From the NCBI RefSeq assembly GCF_964355755.1, contig NC_092673.1, forward strand, positions 32,557,648 to 32,621,647: 64,000 bases of DNA, given 5' to 3'. The notes under the pieces were generated by a model, which made no database searches, was not told the origin of the DNA, and saw only the letters and a program-made list of their open reading frames with translations. The position numbers were made by a program, and so were the translations under genes. The DNA is from Antedon mediterranea. Taxonomy: Eukaryota; Echinodermata; Crinoidea; Comatulida; Antedonidae. Of this stretch, positions 62,913-64,000 are shown in pieces (within the stretch, counting starts at the first letter, position 1; the number at the start of each line of letters is the position of its first letter).

Positions 62913-64000
62913 AATACATATATTATTTGTTTTATTTTTGTTATACTGATAAGATATGAAAATGAGACTGCATGATAAATCTTCTAATATTATTTGAGTT
63001 ATTTTCATTCTAGGTTGGTATGAACTGAATAGATTTTACCTTCAATTTTATTTATATATAACTTTTGTTATTTAATGACTACTGAGTTTGCATGGAAAAA
63101 CTGAAAAAAAAATAGATTTTTGTATTAAACTTTGTAGGAGTATTGATTATTTTATGGTTGTAGTTATGACATAATTTGCACATGCTTACAGACCATTCTG
63201 TGCTGTGATAGCTTTCGCAATTACCCCAATTGTCAGAATTTTGAATCATTTTGTTGATTTGTATTTCCATAATTGCATCTTTGAATAACAAATGTGAATT
63301 TAATAATTGTACTTTAAGTTTTTATAGTTTATTTATTCTTTAATAACAGTACTTTACTCTGTAGATACAATTTTAATATTTATACAAACCACTTAATAAC
63401 GGTAACAGCTTTCTAATGGTCTTCATAATCGGTAGAGAATTATTTCTATCCTAGTTTTATATATAAATATTTTTTTACTTTGTATTTTTTTTTAATAATG
63501 TCCAATTAAATTACCTGATTATCTATTACTATTAGGATTAAAACTATTTAATATTACATTTTTATTTAAAAAAAATAAATAGTCCAAATCAAGTCTATCA
63601 TTGTTGTTTTTTCATTAATATATTGTTATTATTATTTACAAACAACCGTCCACTAACCTTAAACTTTATATAATCTCAAATTACTCTCCCAATTAGAACA
63701 CAAATACCGCTGTTGTCATTTTTGTAACCCGTCCTGATTTCCCCTTGTATTTTTGTATAATAATGATTTTATTATTATCATAGAACTTGCCACTTACAAG
63801 CTATATTTTGTTGACTGCGCCCTCTTCATGATTATCACTTCTTATTAAGAATACATTCTCACTTTATAATGTAACATGAGCGTATCACAGAACCTGGCTG
63901 GATGATCAGATTCCAGACGTTTATTTGAAGATAATGTTGCGAGTTGACCAATGGCAAGCGACAGTTCCAATAATCTATCGCTATCGTTTTGGTCAAATCA
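62913..64000. other. GORAB 3' flank
   Basis: This is AT-rich DNA after the GORAB stop, including its 3'UTR. No further exon is supported. A reverse 70-codon frame at 63079-63291 has no domain. The last 150 bp are slightly richer in GC, and may belong to the next gene beyond the window. Confidence 0.5.

Overview
This is eukaryotic animal DNA: AT-rich, with large GT-AG introns, non-LTR retrotransposons, tRNA-derived SINEs, MITE-like repeats and many minisatellites. I recognise four protein-coding genes and one kinase-like locus. Gene content, gene order and intron style fit a deuterostome. The frequent 8-bp word TAGGCCTA and the repeat types make me lean to an ambulacrarian, probably an echinoderm, but the sequence alone does not prove this.

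Layout: (1) 1188-5397 (+) is a complete three-exon BarH-like homeobox gene (Barhl class). (2) About 5.4-31.8 kb is a gene desert with no convincing exon. It holds tandem repeats, dispersed repeats, a recurring CG-rich hairpin element, and some CpG-richer low-repeat blocks that are candidate regulatory DNA. (3) 31.8-49.1 kb (-) is a DEAD-box RNA helicase of the DDX31/Dbp7 class. Fourteen exons were rebuilt with consistent phases, and only the 3' end is unresolved. Its seventh intron carries one LINE nested inside another. (4) 49830-54214 (+) is TADA1, a SAGA coactivator subunit, in nine exons. It is head-to-head with DDX31 across about 0.7 kb. (5) 55358-56758 (-) is a degenerate protein-kinase-like locus with in-frame stops. 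(6) 59183-62912 (+) is GORAB (RAB6-interacting golgin) in five exons.

Barhl and DDX31 point toward each other, as BARHL1 and DDX31 do in human 9q34 (from memory). The linkage therefore looks ancient. A likely reason is that Barhl enhancers lie in the gene desert and in DDX31 introns, which would hold the housekeeping helicase next to the developmental gene. The other genes are housekeeping-type: ribosome biogenesis (DDX31), transcription coactivation (TADA1) and Golgi trafficking (GORAB).

No prokaryotic system, CRISPR array or virus was found. All exon boundaries were read by eye from splice consensus and reading phase.
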